From assembly GCA_013400115.1 (NCBI GenBank), contig VXBP01005615.1, forward strand, positions 62,001 to 126,000: a stretch of DNA of 64,000 bases, in the 5' to 3' direction. Each line of letters starts with the position of its first letter. Position 1 is the stretch's first letter. The position numbers were made by a program, and so were the translations under genes. Positions 35,501 to 48,305 of this stretch are shown here, piece by piece. Origin of the DNA: Rhinopomastus cyanomelas. Taxonomy: Eukaryota > Chordata > Aves > Bucerotiformes > Rhinopomastidae. A model generated the notes under the pieces. The model did not search any database. It was not told where the DNA came from and worked only from the letters and a program-made list of their open reading frames with translations.

Positions 35501-35664
35501 TGGTCTAGGTGACCACATCTATGGATAAGTTCCTGTGCTACTTGTCTAGGTGACTAGACCTATGGCTATGCTCCTGTGCATAGACTTGGTCTAGGTGATC
35601 CTGCTCTGGCAGGGGGATTAGACTAGATGATCTTTCGAGGTCCCTTCCAATCCCTAATGTTCTG
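35501..35664 (+). mobile_element. CR1 LINE 3' tail with triplicated segment
   Basis: The 3' tail subfamily with GATCTTTCGAGGTCCCTTCC is intact from 35585 to 35660. In front of it the segment TCCTGTGC...CTTGGTCTAGGTGA is present three times as units of about 42-44 bases (starting near 35501, 35543 and 35586), with TCTATGG/CCTATGG between them. Normal copies have it once. The terminal octamer is replaced by TTCTGTGTGTG. Confidence 0.88.
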
Positions 35665-38600
35665 TGTGTGCGTGACTCTCTGTGTGAAAACCTTTAAAGC
35701 ACTGCCACAGCATCGTGTTCACCGTGAACTCAGTTGTATTAGCTCTGCCTTAATTATTTTTGCTCTACCTTCCATAAGTGACAGAGGCGTTGCAATGATT
35801 CAACCTGAGGAGAAATAAATCTCTGTCTGGAAAATGGCAGCGGTGCCTGGCCTTTAAGAGAGCAGCTGAAACATCTATCACTGCTACCACTACTACTGAA
35901 TCTGAAAGTCCAACACAAATCTGGGCACCATCTTAAAAGCAAGAAAGGTGAAACTTGCAACAGAGAGCTAGAATCAACACCTGGTAAAATCCTGACAGCT
36001 TCTCCCTCTTTGCACAGTGTCATAGCAGTGTTTTTGAGCCAGCAGCGCTTCCTCTCCCCATGCCTCTCTCTCTCTCCAGCTACAGGTTTGTCTATGAGAG
36101 ATCCCTGCTGCGGCCTTTTAAAACAATATAAAGGAGGACGTCAACACTAAAGGCATCACTGAATCCCACGTGTCTTAGCAACATGTGCACCAGCAGGTGC
36201 AGAACTGGAGCTAGAGGAGCAGAATTTTGTCAGAGTAAGCCAAATGTGAAGATAAATATCCTCTGTAGGTGTGACGTGTCCGTGCCTGGCAAGCAGTCAA
36301 GCCTACATAGAGACACAGAGCACTAGCTCTTGAGAGGGATGGAGATGCTGCACTGGCAGCGGATGCACTCAGAACGAATGGAAGACACTCCCATAGTGCT
36401 GCTCAGCTACCGAGAAATGACAGGGCATTTTTTCCAGTTGGTAAAGTGCTTGGCGATCGTCCGGCAGCACCCTTAAACCAGTATGCTTCTGTGCATTTAA
36501 ATAGCAGCTAACTTCAAAGCAAGCAGTGCAGGTATGTCAGAATTAATGAAGACAGCAATTCCTGGCTAGAGTTAATACTTTCCATGCTGAGACCAAGCTA
36601 GGATGAACCTCCCAATTTCACTGTGTGTGAACACCAGTGAAAGGAGCCTATCGTTTCTTTGAAAGGTGGAGAGAAACAAGATAATTTCCCTGCTATCCTC
36701 TTGCAGCCATTTCATTTCCTGAGTGTACAGCTTACCCTAAAAAGTTTGCTAATAACTTAATTGATTAACAAGCTTAGACTCTGAGGCACTTGCTCCTGCC
36801 AGTCTCTGCCATACGCAGCTCTGGCTGTATTAAATTGGCTTAGAGCTGCTGCTTCTTGCTGCTGTGTAACACAGCCTTAGCTATGGGCAAACTTGGAGAG
36901 ACCCTTTAAAGTTAAGTGACGAGCCAGCCCTCTCTGAGCATGCCTTGTTTTGAGCCAACATGCAAAAAAGCTATGAATGGAGTTTAAGGAATCTTTTAAT
37001 CTCTGTAAAGGTTTCTCATACAAACAGTGAGGCATAGACTAAAACTCACATGCAAAAGAGATGACCTTGCAGACAGGCCACCACCTCCCTGAGCTGCTCT
37101 CTCCCAGCCAGACTGTGGCTTTTCAGAGGACTAGGATATCTGAAAAGAATAGCTGGGACCAGTCTCTTTATCCTCTCTGCTAACACTGCCAGCTGTGGTG
37201 GTGCTGTTTGTAATGTGGGCACCTGTTCAAGAAAGACCAGAACAGAGACAACTCCCTTTACACAAACTTTTCCATTTTGTGAACCACATCTGAAAGGAGA
37301 CCACATCCCTCCCATACAACCACAGGACATTTCCCACCCCTCCAGTAACCAGCTAATATTTCTGTAATAGATACAGGAACTGAGTTTAGGAACTCAGCCG
37401 AGAAGTAACATAACCACCTCATAAACAGACAGGAATGGGAGTTCTCAACTTCCTTTAATTCTATTTACTATCTAGAAATAAGACAAGATCTGCTCTCTGG
37501 CTGGCTGCTGACCTCTGGCTGCCATTGTCCAGTGCACCAGCAATAACCCCTGTCTGCAGGAAACAAGGACACAGCCACAAAAGGGCACTGAGACGTAGTC
37601 ATGAAAGCCAGGGTAGGTGCTGCCTGAGTGAGACGGTGTCTCTGTTAGTGTACAGGCTCCTTGTTAGAGACCAAGCCACCTCCAGAACAAGACCTACGTG
37701 GAAAGTCAGATGGCCTTGCTGTTCTTTCTACTGTTGAAAAACCCAGCCTCCTCACTTTTGCCCTCCTGTGCTTAGCACAAGTCAGGTGCCTCAAAGCTGG
37801 CCAGCCTCACCTATCAGCCTGCAGCACAGTCTGTGTATCAGGGGGAAACTGCAAGGAACCATAAAAGGCAACTGGCAGAAGCTGAATAAGCTCTGGGGAA
37901 CTGTCCCAAAGTGAACTTGCTGTGGGGAAGGCAGCTCCAGGGATTCCTGCTCCGACACGCAAACATGTGATTTACTGTATCTGTTGCAGTTCTGCGTTTG
38001 ACATATTTACTGCTCTCCGCATGTTTTATCCGCTCAGAAACAAAAATATTTTCCAATGGAGTGTTGAGCTGTGGCTAGCTTCATAAAATATCTGCTGGTG
38101 ACTTACTGAGAACAAATAAACAAACCAAACAGCAAAACAAAAGGGAGAAACATTTAATTTGCTCCACAATGAGGACACATTCCTCCAGTTCTTTAACCTC
38201 CCTCAGTGCTCCTGCTCCTTTCCCCATAATAAGTAGTATTTTAAGCTCATTTTCAGTTGGGCAATTAAAACCAATGAGCTAATTGGGGTTTTTTTTTTGT
38301 TTATGTGCTTTGCCTGGGAATTTCCTTAAGAAACATATAATAACCATGCATTGGAACAGGCTCACTTCAGTTCGCAACCCTACAACATCCCCAGGAGGAC
38401 CCTGCTGCTGCCAGGGCAGCACCACACATCTCAGGGGCTTTGTACGACACCATGGGGGGAATTGTGTGGACTCAGCCCAGAGCCAAGTGAAGCAAGGCAG
38501 GATGGCAGAATGGAGGTGAGACCACTGGGGAGGGTCAAGCTGGGCAGGGAGGCAGGTGCAGCCAGGATGATGGGGAAGAACAAACCACAGAGCGGCTTCT

Positions 38601-39229
38601 CCCAAGCAGCGAAGCAGCTATGGGCATTCAGCACAGCAAAGGCTGCCCAAGGCCAGGCAATCCCCTGGCTTCCATCTTGCCTGTAACAATGATCTCATGC
38701 TCAGCCCTTCCTCATCCCAATCCTGCAGTTTAGGTTGTCCATGGTGTCACATTTGCTTTGTTATTTCTAAAGGACCATGGTGGGCCTCACTGAATTTTGC
38801 AGAAATACTATAGCTTGCTTTAAATACCAGCATTTCAGACGAGTTTGTTGAGTCTAAATTAAGTTTTGACTGATTAAACCAGGTTTATTTTTTAAAGTAG
38901 TTTTGTCCTGATTGCTTTAACATCACCTTTAGGAAATTCATTTGACCTAACTCATGTCTTCAAAAACATCAGCATGGTTGATGTTGCCTGGCTTAGCTTT
39001 ATACAAAAATACAAATACAATCTACAGCTTCAGAAGAAGGAACTCTGATCTTCACCAAGTGAACACTGCTTCTGGGAGGCTAGCCCAGTGAGGAGGGTAG
39101 ATGCTTTCCTAAGAAATTCAGCATACATCTGCACTAGAGAAGCCAGAAACATTTAGCAAATATGTTTTTACAGTCGATTTGTTTTTATAAATAGCTTATA
39201 TAGTTTTCCAACTGCAAATCTCCACCAGT
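35665..39229. other. Unique non-coding stretch
   Basis: No gene or transposon is recognised. A short (CT)6 repeat lies at 36064-36076. CpG is slightly raised at 36165-36475 (for example GGCGATCGTCCGG), without other promoter features. Confidence 0.45.
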
Positions 39230-39360
39230 CTTGACATTTTATTCCAGCCATTGGAAGACAATATTCATTAAAAGCACCGCAGCTGCTCTGCAGGCAGTCG
39301 TGACTCATTATTTCTAATTAATATCCTTCTATATGCAGACATATTAAAAATCTTTTCTTT
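39230..39360. promoter_or_regulatory. Candidate conserved enhancer element
   Basis: CACCGCAGCTGCTC (a CAGCTG E-box), GTCGTGACTCATTATTT (an AP-1-like TGACTCA) and TTCTAATTAATATCC (a TAATTA core) lie within 60 bases, flanked by AT-rich sequence. This dense mixture resembles vertebrate tissue-specific enhancers. It is motif-level evidence only. Confidence 0.22.
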
Positions 39361-39937
39361 GTCCTAGTGTTTATGGTGGTGATGTGCCAGACTGCCAGTA
39401 AATTTGAAACCTGGGGAGCTGGTTTTTAGAATCTCCAGTGGAGATCAAAGTTACGATAGTAATTCTCTCTGAAAACTTTTGCCTGCGTCAGGCTTGTTGG
39501 TAGAGTTGTTGCTATAAGTACTGAGCAATATCTTTTTCACCAAGACAGGACTTTTATAGCAGTGAAATAAATTAGCACTGTGCAAAAATAGGACAGAAAA
39601 ATGTCACCATACTGGGGACCAAGACACTTCAGCAAATACCGGTTGTAAAACAAAGAAACATGTTCTTGCCCAGCTCCCACAGACGTGGCTTTCCTCTGAG
39701 GGAATGAGGCTGGTCTGCAGCTACTTCCTGACTTACAGGACTTTGGTGGGATTGCTGTTCATCAGTAATCAAAACCTTTCTGAAGAACAGTTATTCTTAC
39801 ACAGAGCTCACACACTGTCATTAACGCAGTATTTGTGGCCTTGGCTGTCGGTGCCACCCTTACACATCTAGGGGCTGGATTTTCCTCCTACAACTCTCTA
39901 ACCATGCTGTACCCAAATGAATTGTCTATGTTTAGCC

Positions 39938-40205
39938 CATATTAAGGATTAAAGCACAGCAGTTGCTCTATCATGAGATGACCCCTCCCCAGCCAAGAAG
40001 GAACACCAGGAAAAAGAGAGGAGACCCCAGAGGTTGTAATGAAAGCAGATCTAGTGAAACAACCAAAGCAACAGCAAATGCCAGTACAAAGCACACAAAG
40101 CTGTACTCACCCCAGCAACAGGGCAGTGATCACAGCAGCACCTCAGGACCAGGAAGAAGAGCAGGATCACAAGAAGCCCAGGAAAGAACAGAAACCCAAG
40201 CAAAA
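39938..40205 (+). repeat. Unrecognised dispersed repeat, copy B
   Basis: This is the second copy of the repeat at 2178-2441, in the same orientation about 37.8 kb away. It starts in ATTAAAGCACAGCAGTTGC and ends near AAGAACAGAAACCCAAG. Relative to copy A it lacks about ten bases before the AGCACCTCAGGA block. Similarity falls away on both sides at about the same place in the two copies, so the shared unit is about 260 bases. Sequence beyond 40206 may belong to a longer element but has no partner in this window. Confidence 0.7.
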
Positions 40206-42866
40206 AGTCTGCACCCTCAGCAAACCCTCCTCTTTATGCTGAGGTGATGCTGATGGGAAGGTATCCACCTGCAACCAACTCAAATCAACTGCCCTGGCTG
40301 ACTCCACACTGATGGTAGCCTGCAGAGCATGGCTGGGTTGAGGCGTCCGTCCCAGCAACACCAGGACTGTACTCCACCTCTATCCCATGTCATTTATGCA
40401 GCTAAAATAGTCACTACATTGGTCCCATCTTGCAATGCACACATACCTATACACACAGGTATGAATCCCTTGGTCTGTGGGTTAGTTCTCCAAAAATTAA
40501 CTGAATGCATTTAGTCCAAAACCGTGGGTTCCATCTGAGGGACAGGTAAAGCTGGACGCAACAGGACAATGTGCTGTGCGTCTGGAATTCACAGCTGGTG
40601 TATCTGGTATAGTTCATGTTTGTGATCTGTGATGATATTGGAGAAATCACTGGGCACCAGTTGTTGAGGTTCATTATTGCTTAATGTGGTGATTCTTACT
40701 GTGATAAGTAACTGGGTGAATGGTGACAAGCAGCATCGTATAAGAATGAACATTGTACAGTTGAAAATACTGGCTGTTCTCACCCAAAATCAAATCTCCT
40801 TGAGGTACACATCTAACTTTCACATCATCCATCTGGCACACTCAGATCCTTGAGCAAAAGCAACTTCACAAATGGGTTTGCCTTAGTTCAAGGCAGGAAC
40901 AACCCAGGCAATTTTCTCCAACTTATTCCTTAAATGCACTGTGGAGACTTTATTCCAAGTAGAAGTTTCAACTGACCACGGCCACCTTGACTGACAGATC
41001 CTCTGGTGTTAATTAACCAGGTTGCCTTGCTAAACATTCATCCCAAAGTATAGATGTCCTAGCAGCCATTGCTTTGGGTGCAGTCTTTAACAGTCTGTTT
41101 CATTTTTCAGTGGATCCCTTAGTTTTGAGGACACTCAGAGTGAGCTGTCATTCCCAATGCATTTTTGAAAGAGCAGCATGAATTAAAAGGCACCCATCCA
41201 GAAGGATTCAAGCCACCCTTAGAATTCCCAGCCTTTCCTACTTCATGGAAATGGTTCTAAACTCCTCTCACTTTCTAAAGCTAAAGGACAAGCATCTTTG
41301 TAAAACCTTTCAGACATAATTGCATGTTTTTTTCCAATAAACATAATAGAATGCTGATTAAAACCATAATAAAGTAACATCCTTGTGTGCAAAGCATCTG
41401 CCTTTGATCTCTGAAGATGAGTATACTTTCATCTGTGAACTTTTATGTGGAAGTTTTTGGCTAGAAGTTAATCAGATAATTGTGACGGTTTTGTATAAAT
41501 ACTGACCTGTTCCAAAAACACTCCAGAGGACATCGCTCATTGTTGGGTGAAAATAGCTCATATGACCTTTTTTTCTCTCCCTTAGCATTGACAGGCTGCT
41601 GCTGAATAACAGCAGATTTCCAGTTCTGATTTGGTTTACATGAGCAAAGCCTCTTGCCTGTCACGCCTGCCTACGCGCAACAGCACCTGCTGTAGTACAG
41701 TCTTGTGAGCTTCACCAACTACTTCCCAACACCATACCAGGTCATCCTGTGACTCTGAAGCACATCTTTGACACTGGCAGGAGGCCAAGTTTCTTTTCCC
41801 TTGCTTCTCCAAACCCTGGAAAACAATGTGCTTGAAATAAAAATTGAGAGCTGTGAAGTTTTGTATTTTCATTCCAGTCAATCCTATGTGCTTAGTCTCT
41901 ATTTAAGGGAGCCTAAAATACCCCCAAGTCAGTGTCCCCAGCAGTTGGCTCTTCTTGGATTTCAATTATGTCTTTGGAGACTGTAGGGCTGGGCATGAGT
42001 TGGAACTGAAGAATGACTGAATGAACAGACCCGCCAGAAGCCTTCCAAGGCTGGTGGGGAGGATGTGATGTATCTTGACACACTTTGTCCTCTCCTACTA
42101 GTCAAAGGACACGTAGAGTTCTCTGCCAGTGGCAGCCTTTCCTCCCATAAATCTTATAAAGCCTTTCTTAGAACTTTATTTTTCAATACCAGCCTGGCCT
42201 TCTTCTCACACTCATGCTGCCAAATAATCCTATGCAATAGCTGGATTTATGTGCTGCTACAGGAGCCTATAAGCAAGGTTATCAAATAAAAAGCACTGCT
42301 CAATGATTTTTCACCATGCCACCTTTTTTTTTTAAGGACTTCCTCCAAAGAAAGTTTTTGCCTGCCAGAGTAAAAACCCTAACTCTTTACTTACTAAGTC
42401 TAAAGAATTTACTTACACGCTGTGTGCAGTCTGCTGCATGTGATGGAGTACATTGTGCTCTGGACACAAGTGTAAGAGCGTTTTAGGATTCCATTCCTAG
42501 GAGAGATGGGCAGTCTGTGAAGACCTCCACAGCCCACTGTTTGAGAGGCTGCTCTTCCACTTGCTTTCTCCTACCTATCTGCTATAAAATGGGTTCAGGG
42601 CATCAAAAAAAAGCTTGAGCTATTTCTAACTTTTAACAGTGATTATGGATTATTTACTGAGAGGGGAGAAGGCTTGGAGATACTGACGTTGATTTAGGGT
42701 ATGTAGCTATAACATAATGAAAGACAAGATTCCTTAAAAGAATGAAATGGTTTGAAATATGTTTGGTGCTCAAGATTGCACTAATTTGTGACAGAAGAAT
42801 AGTCTGTTACTTCACTGTGATGCTCTTCAGTGTTGGTTTTGCAGATTACAGAAGAATTTATAAATG
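40206..42866. other. Unique non-coding stretch
   Basis: No gene is recognised. The part up to about 40790 is richer in G/T-type short repeats (GTGATG, GGTGAT) and could be an extension of the dispersed repeat. I see no terminal repeats or target-site duplication. Confidence 0.4.
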
Positions 42867-43065
42867 GAATCATAGAATCATTAGGGATTGGAAGTGACCC
42901 TGAAAGATCATCTAGTCCAATCCCCCTGCCACAGCAGGATCACCTAGACCAAGTCATACAGTCAGTCAGGGTTAGAAGGGACCACAGGATCATCCAGTTC
43001 CAACTCCCCTCCGCTCCAGCACGTCCACCTCCTTCTTGTAATCAGGGCTCCAGAACAAAATGCAG
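42867..43065 (-). mobile_element. CR1 LINE 3' end, double-tail type, internally deleted
   Basis: Read on the minus strand, a short ORF2 piece (43065-43019, the TTCTGGAGCCCTGATTACAA block) is joined directly to tail 1 (43010-42954, CTTCTAACCCTGACTGACTG) and then tail 2 (42953-42867, with CTAGGTGATCCTGCTGTGGC and two ATTCTATG octamers). Most of the ORF2 end is missing between the first two parts, so an internal deletion of several hundred bases took place before or after insertion. The tail 1 to tail 2 junction is the same as in the copies at 10.39, 55.68 and 58.29 kb. Confidence 0.9.
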
Positions 43066-43302
43066 AATAAATTGATAATGAGCCCTTATGCCAAGGAAAT
43101 ATTTGTGTAGAGTGTGTATATTTTTTTCTTTGTCCTAGGCTATTTTTTCTTGAACCCAAAGCACACTTGATCTGTCTCCTGAAGAAACACACATTCAAAA
43201 CCAAAGGACAAAGCACTGGTTTATCATCTCTGAATAACAAGTTACATTACAGCAACCAGGCGACCTTCCATCTGCAGTTCTGCAAAGAGGTTCTGGGTGG
43301 AC

Positions 43303-43497
43303 CTGAAAGCTGTATGTTTTATTTCTGAGTGTCTCCAAGAGTTTAGCCAGGTAAACCAGTGCAGCTTGAGTCACTTCATCCACAAACCTCCTTTTGAAGT
43401 CCTGCCAGTTGCCTCCTTTTGTTTTGAGTGACTTGGCACACATTAGGGAAAAAATTAAATCTTGGCTGTGCTGTAGAACGCATCCACATCTTCTCTG
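43303..43497 (-). CDS. Candidate internal coding exon, protein unknown
   Basis: On the minus strand the frame is open through 195 bases between an acceptor-like CATTCTTGCAG and a donor-like TTTCAG followed by GTCCAC. It starts and ends in phase 0. The peptide is rich in amphipathic helix character (NWQDFKRRFVDEVTQAALVY and a following leucine-rich turn), has no low-complexity stretches and reads like a helical-repeat protein. The donor is weak and the acceptor lacks a long pyrimidine tract, and I do not recognise a family. It lies only 230 bases beyond a CR1 insertion. A conserved element or chance frame cannot be excluded. Confidence 0.25.
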
Positions 43498-43529
43498 CTG
43501 CAAGAATGCTGTCCCTACCACTCAGGTTG

Positions 43530-45360
43530 AAGAAAATTGCTACCACTGTACTCCTTAAACTTGCTGTGCTGTGATTTTCTGGTGGTATTCAGTCAGCCTT
43601 ACTAACTGGATCCTTGAGGCACCGGGTCAAAGGAAAATCTGCTTGGCATTTTAGAAAAATGTAGTCCTCAGGGAACCAAGGCAGTACAACAGTGTGGATT
43701 ATTTCTGTATTAAATTGTCTTGTAAACTCCCCTGTAGCTGAGGGTTTCCATTTCAGATTGTGCACTGAACTTATATCTAACTTTTGTGACTGACTTTCTT
43801 TGGTTACCGTGGTTGACCTTGATGAAATAAGCAGCCTGTGACATATTAAAGCCTGATGGCAACAGCACCTCTTTTAGTGTGCTCGTGAGAAACCCTAGAG
43901 GGTGAAACAGAGTGGAGATAGGGTAGGATACAGAAATGCCACGGGGATAGCAGATCATATCTCCCCTCTTTGGAAGTGCCACGCTCCAGCAGTTACCTAC
44001 TGACTATATCCATGCTCCGCTGAGCACAGTGCTGGTAGAGACAGGAGAGGAGAAGCAGCAGAGACTGTACAGACCAGGCAGTTGTCAGAGTGGAGAGCAG
44101 CAGAACAGCAGTGTCACCTATCAGACACTGATGATGCTCAGGTAGTTAGAAAAGGAAAGAAAAACTTCATCACTTGAGATCAGTTTTGTCCTGGTAGCTT
44201 CTACCCAAATGTACATGGGAATGGAGAGAGCAGAGACTGTCATATGCAGAAGTGGAAAAGGTAAAATAGGAAGTAAAATTGTGAGCAAACAACAAAAGCT
44301 GCAGATATGTAAGTAAATATTGGAGGGAGTCTAGATTTTTTTGGCCTCATTTTACAAGCAAGAACCCAGTCACAAAGCTGAATTCTAGATTAAATTTCAA
44401 TTCCTCAATTCTTTAAGAGCAATGCCTGGTAAGAAACATCAGAGATGCAGAAAAACCTCTGCATGAAAAGTGATTTAAACATTCTTCGGAGATTTCTTTA
44501 TTTAGGAAGGAGAGAAGCAGGAGAGGCTTAGCTGGAGAGATTCAAAATAATGAATGGCTAAATGGAGGGAGTAGATCTGAGAGAGTTATGGTTTCCATGG
44601 AAGAAGAGGGCACCTCAAAAGCAGTAAAAACAACTACCTTTCTTCAAGTCAAATTGTCAGCTGCTAAGGCTTGTCCTTACAAGGTACCATTAGGGGAAAA
44701 ACCTTGGAGAATTCCAAGGAGAAGTATGGATGGAAGGCTTCTGTCTGAGCAAAAGAAAGGGGAAAAGCAAGCCTACCCACTAGGAAATAAAACTTCTGCC
44801 TGAAAGCAGACACTAAACTTTAGCCTAATGTCTACAGGAAAAAAACTCCCTGAAGCAATCTATCCACCACAAGGTCCTTTGTTCCAGATAGCACTTGACA
44901 TTAGCTACAGCTGGAAACAAGGGTCTTGCTCAATGGACCCCTGCATAACCTTCTTTATGTTGTGCCTCCCAGGAAGATGGAATTAGGGTTTGTAGTTCAG
45001 AAAATACTTCTAATTTTTCTTCTGGAAACTAGTCATCCCAGCTTTGCCCCATGCTGGGAAAGGGATGGACAGTTATGTGACACATGGGCTGGTTTTCCTG
45101 ATGGCTGTTCTGGCCAGCTGTCATTTCATCCCCGTAAGTCTGCTGTCTGTTGAACGCACCTGTTTTCTTTACCGTCTTTTTATTGCTCACAGGTAACTTC
45201 TTCACTCCTGGCTGACTGCTTCTGGATTCCTCCTCCTTCCCAACCACAGCTCAAAAGAACCATTTCTGGCATGCCTCATTCAGAAGGATTAAGATTGAAC
45301 TAAACAGTGTTTGATCTGTATTCCATCCCTTACTTTAAAACCAAAAACATTTCCTGCCCT
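43530..45360. other. Unique non-coding stretch
   Basis: No repeat or gene is recognised. Frames here are short and unsupported. Confidence 0.42.
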
Positions 45361-45475
45361 GTTACTCGCTCACTCATTCAGCTGCAGCGAGCAGCTTCCA
45401 GCGCAAGCTCGGAATGTCAGCTGGACACCAAATAAAGCTAATTAAATGTGTCTCTAATAAACTGGTTGGGTGGAG
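45361..45475. promoter_or_regulatory. Candidate conserved regulatory element
   Basis: CTCGCTC, GCAGCGAGCAG and AGCGCAAGCTCGG keep five CpG in about 60 bases. They are followed by AAAGCTAATTAAATG and CTAATAAACTGG. The CpG-retaining core next to TAATTA sites is the same signature as at 14.8 and 59.1 kb. Unconfirmed. Confidence 0.2.
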
Positions 45476-48043
45476 GGGCTTTTAACTATTGCTTTTTGCT
45501 AACGTCCAAAGAAGACATTAAAGCTGTCTTGGGTTATCTATAAACCACCAGGATGAAAAGAAAGTGCCTATCCTAAGCTTCTCCAGGTGAGAATTAACAG
45601 ATGGAGAGAGATGAAAAGGAGGAGCAGGTCCCTGCTATGCATAACTATCAGCTGCAGGGAGTCATGCAAGTGAGGACTAACCACAGATAAATAGAATTAC
45701 CCCCCAAACTACCCATATACTCCTACGAAACTGCTTACAACTTCAAACAAGATGCAAATCTGAATTCTTATATGTTTTGCTGTTCTATGACTAATTGCAG
45801 AAGAGTAATGACCTCTCTTTAGCTTCACGAACACTGAAAATAACTTTTATCTGAAAATTAGTGCCTGAATCTTAGGACTTTTTTTGTAAAGTTAGAGCAT
45901 AGAAGATCAAAATAGATTTTCAAAAGGAAAAGAAAATATTGAGGTGGTATTTTTCAATAACATCTATCAAGGTTTCTCGTAGCTGATCGCTAGATGCAAC
46001 AGGGGATGGAACCAAAGAAAGCAAGGTTCTGAAAATGTTCCAGTCAAGGAACACAATATTAGATATTTATGAAGGTATATAATGTCCTATTTCACATAGT
46101 CACTTAATAAACCCTCATCTCTCTCTGCATCACATCAATTGTGTAACTCTATTCCGTTTGCTATCAGTGAGACAGCAATAAAAGAGTATGAGCTACCCAC
46201 CTTCTGCAAGAGAGGATTTTTTGATTGACTTATAAGAAGTAAAAACAGTTCAACAATTTAGCGTTGCAAGAATAAGTGCTTCTCACAGAGACTTATTCCC
46301 TCTTTTGCTCACGCTGTTTCATAGTAAACATAAATAATCAGCAAAATATACACAGTAAAGGATTTATAAAGCAGAGTTCAAGGTTTTCTGAAATACCTTC
46401 TGTATTATCTCATGAAAGCTGGATCGGCTGAACTCTGTGAGCTGGCCGCAGAACCATGTTTGGATGACTGTGAAAACATATCTTGCCCTCAGGGGGAAAT
46501 GTTAATTAACATATCTACTCTTCATGTAGAAATGAATTACCACTTCCTTTCCCCACTTTTTTTTTCCTGGCTTCAGCTATAAGTTATGATGGCGAAGAAA
46601 AGAAAAATTTAAAACATCATCGGGAGGAGTAAATCCAAGGTTAAAGCACGAAAGATTCTTAAGTGCAAAGCAATAACCCCCCACCCACTCACCCACCCAC
46701 AAAGAAATACACACATGAAAAGGAAGGTAGCATTTGACAAGACCCATCTTTCCAAAGATGTTTCCAGCAAAAGTAGTAAAAATCAGTCAGTGTTTTTAAG
46801 TATCAATTTTATGTCTGTGAAAGCTGAACTGCAGATCAGTGCTTCCCTGGCTTATCCTCATGGTCTTACGAAGAGGCACCACTGCAGTACCTTTGAATCA
46901 GTTTAAGTTACCCAGGGCTCACCTGCAAAGATTTACTTCTCCCTTTCAGCTGTGACGTTTGAGATAATGAATTTCTGCTCTTGAAGACTTAATTTGTGCT
47001 GATTGAGAAGAAGACTCCTGGTTGAATTGGGTCAAAATTTTAGTCAAAATTATTTTGCTATGTTATTTTCAAGGAACAAAAATCTAGCTCAACTTGAAAT
47101 GTTTTATGACAGTCTCTAAATGTTCTGCAGGGAAGGAATATAGATCTAACCTTCGAGTCTGATGTCACTGGTTTCTGATTTAATTTCTTTTTTCCCCCCC
47201 AATTTTTCAAGTATAAGTTGATCTTAGAACTTTCCTTCAGTTTCACAGTTGGCTCTCGATATGTGACTCAAACAGAACATTCTAGTTTTGTCAGGAAGAA
47301 GCTTTGCCTAACTAAAACGGGAACATGACAATTACATTATACAAATAGCAACTAGACAACAACAACCCGAACGAGTAGTATCAAAACAAGAGTGATCATC
47401 TTTTCCAGTTAAGCTTGATGGAATTATTTCCTTTAACTGTGAGCAACTTTCATGTGAGCAGCCCTAACTCTGTGGTTCAGAAAATTCTTATTCTCGGTAC
47501 TGGACAGTAAACATTGGTATTTCCTCACACTGGCAGTATATCAAAGCCAGTCCTGGAGCTTTTAAGACACAAGTTGATTGTCCAAGCTGGTTTCTTGAAG
47601 AATGTAGAACACTCACTGGAAACTGATTCTCACTCCCCAGAGAAAACATGGGGCAAACTTGTGCATCAGTAACATGTCCATTGGATAAATCATGCTTGTT
47701 TGGGAACTTGATGAAAATGAAATATTTAGCGCTATGTTCAGTAGTAGGATTTTGCCATCATGAAGTAATCGTCACTGTAGCAAATCAATTATAGTTAATT
47801 ATCTCCCCTGCTACAGTAAATAGTACAGCACTAGTACAGCAACAGTCCTTACAGATCCTGTTTCAAGTAGTCTGCAGTAGTTTCAAATGGCAGTTAAGAA
47901 AGAAAACATGTTAGGTCTTCTGCTGATATCCGTGTCACCTCAAAGTTTGTTAAACCCACGTAACACCTTGTTGTATCGCAAATGACAACATTTAGGAGTG
48001 TTGTCCAGAGGTAAACTGAAACTTTTGCTCACACAAAATGTTT
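45476..48043. other. AT-rich unique stretch
   Basis: No gene is recognised. A (CCCA)n-like run lies at 46677-46700 and an imperfect AGTACAGCA direct repeat near 47821-47842. Confidence 0.45.
46677..46700 (+). repeat. C-rich CCCA/CTCA microsatellite
   Basis: The run reads CCCCCCACCCACTCACCCAC and continues with one more CCAC. Its complement has several GGG runs and could form a G-quadruplex on the minus strand. Confidence 0.8.
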
Positions 48044-48305
48044 ACAGAATCACAGAATCATTATGGATTGGAAGGGACCTCGAAAGATCATCTAGTCCAA
48101 TCCGCCTGCAACAGCAGGATCACCTAAACCAAGTCACACAGGAACTCATCCAGTCGGGTCTTGAATATCTCCAGTGAGGGAGACTCCACAACCCCCTGGG
48201 CAGCCTGTTCCAGTGCTCCGTCACCCTGACTGTGAAGAAGTTCCTTGTCAGGTTGATGTGGAACCTTTGATGTTCCAGCTTACAAGCACTGCCCCTCGTC
48301 CTAAG
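48044..48305 (-). mobile_element. CR1 LINE 3' fragment
   Basis: The minus strand carries the ORF2 end (block around 48300-48180, including GGAGTCTCCCTCACTGGAG), the GACTGGATGAGTTCCTGTGT block and the tail with GATCTTTCGAGGTCCCTTCC, ending in ATTCTGTGATTCTGT at 48044. Single-tail type. It is truncated at 5' inside ORF2 and closely matches the copies at 12.0 and 62.4 kb. Confidence 0.93.
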
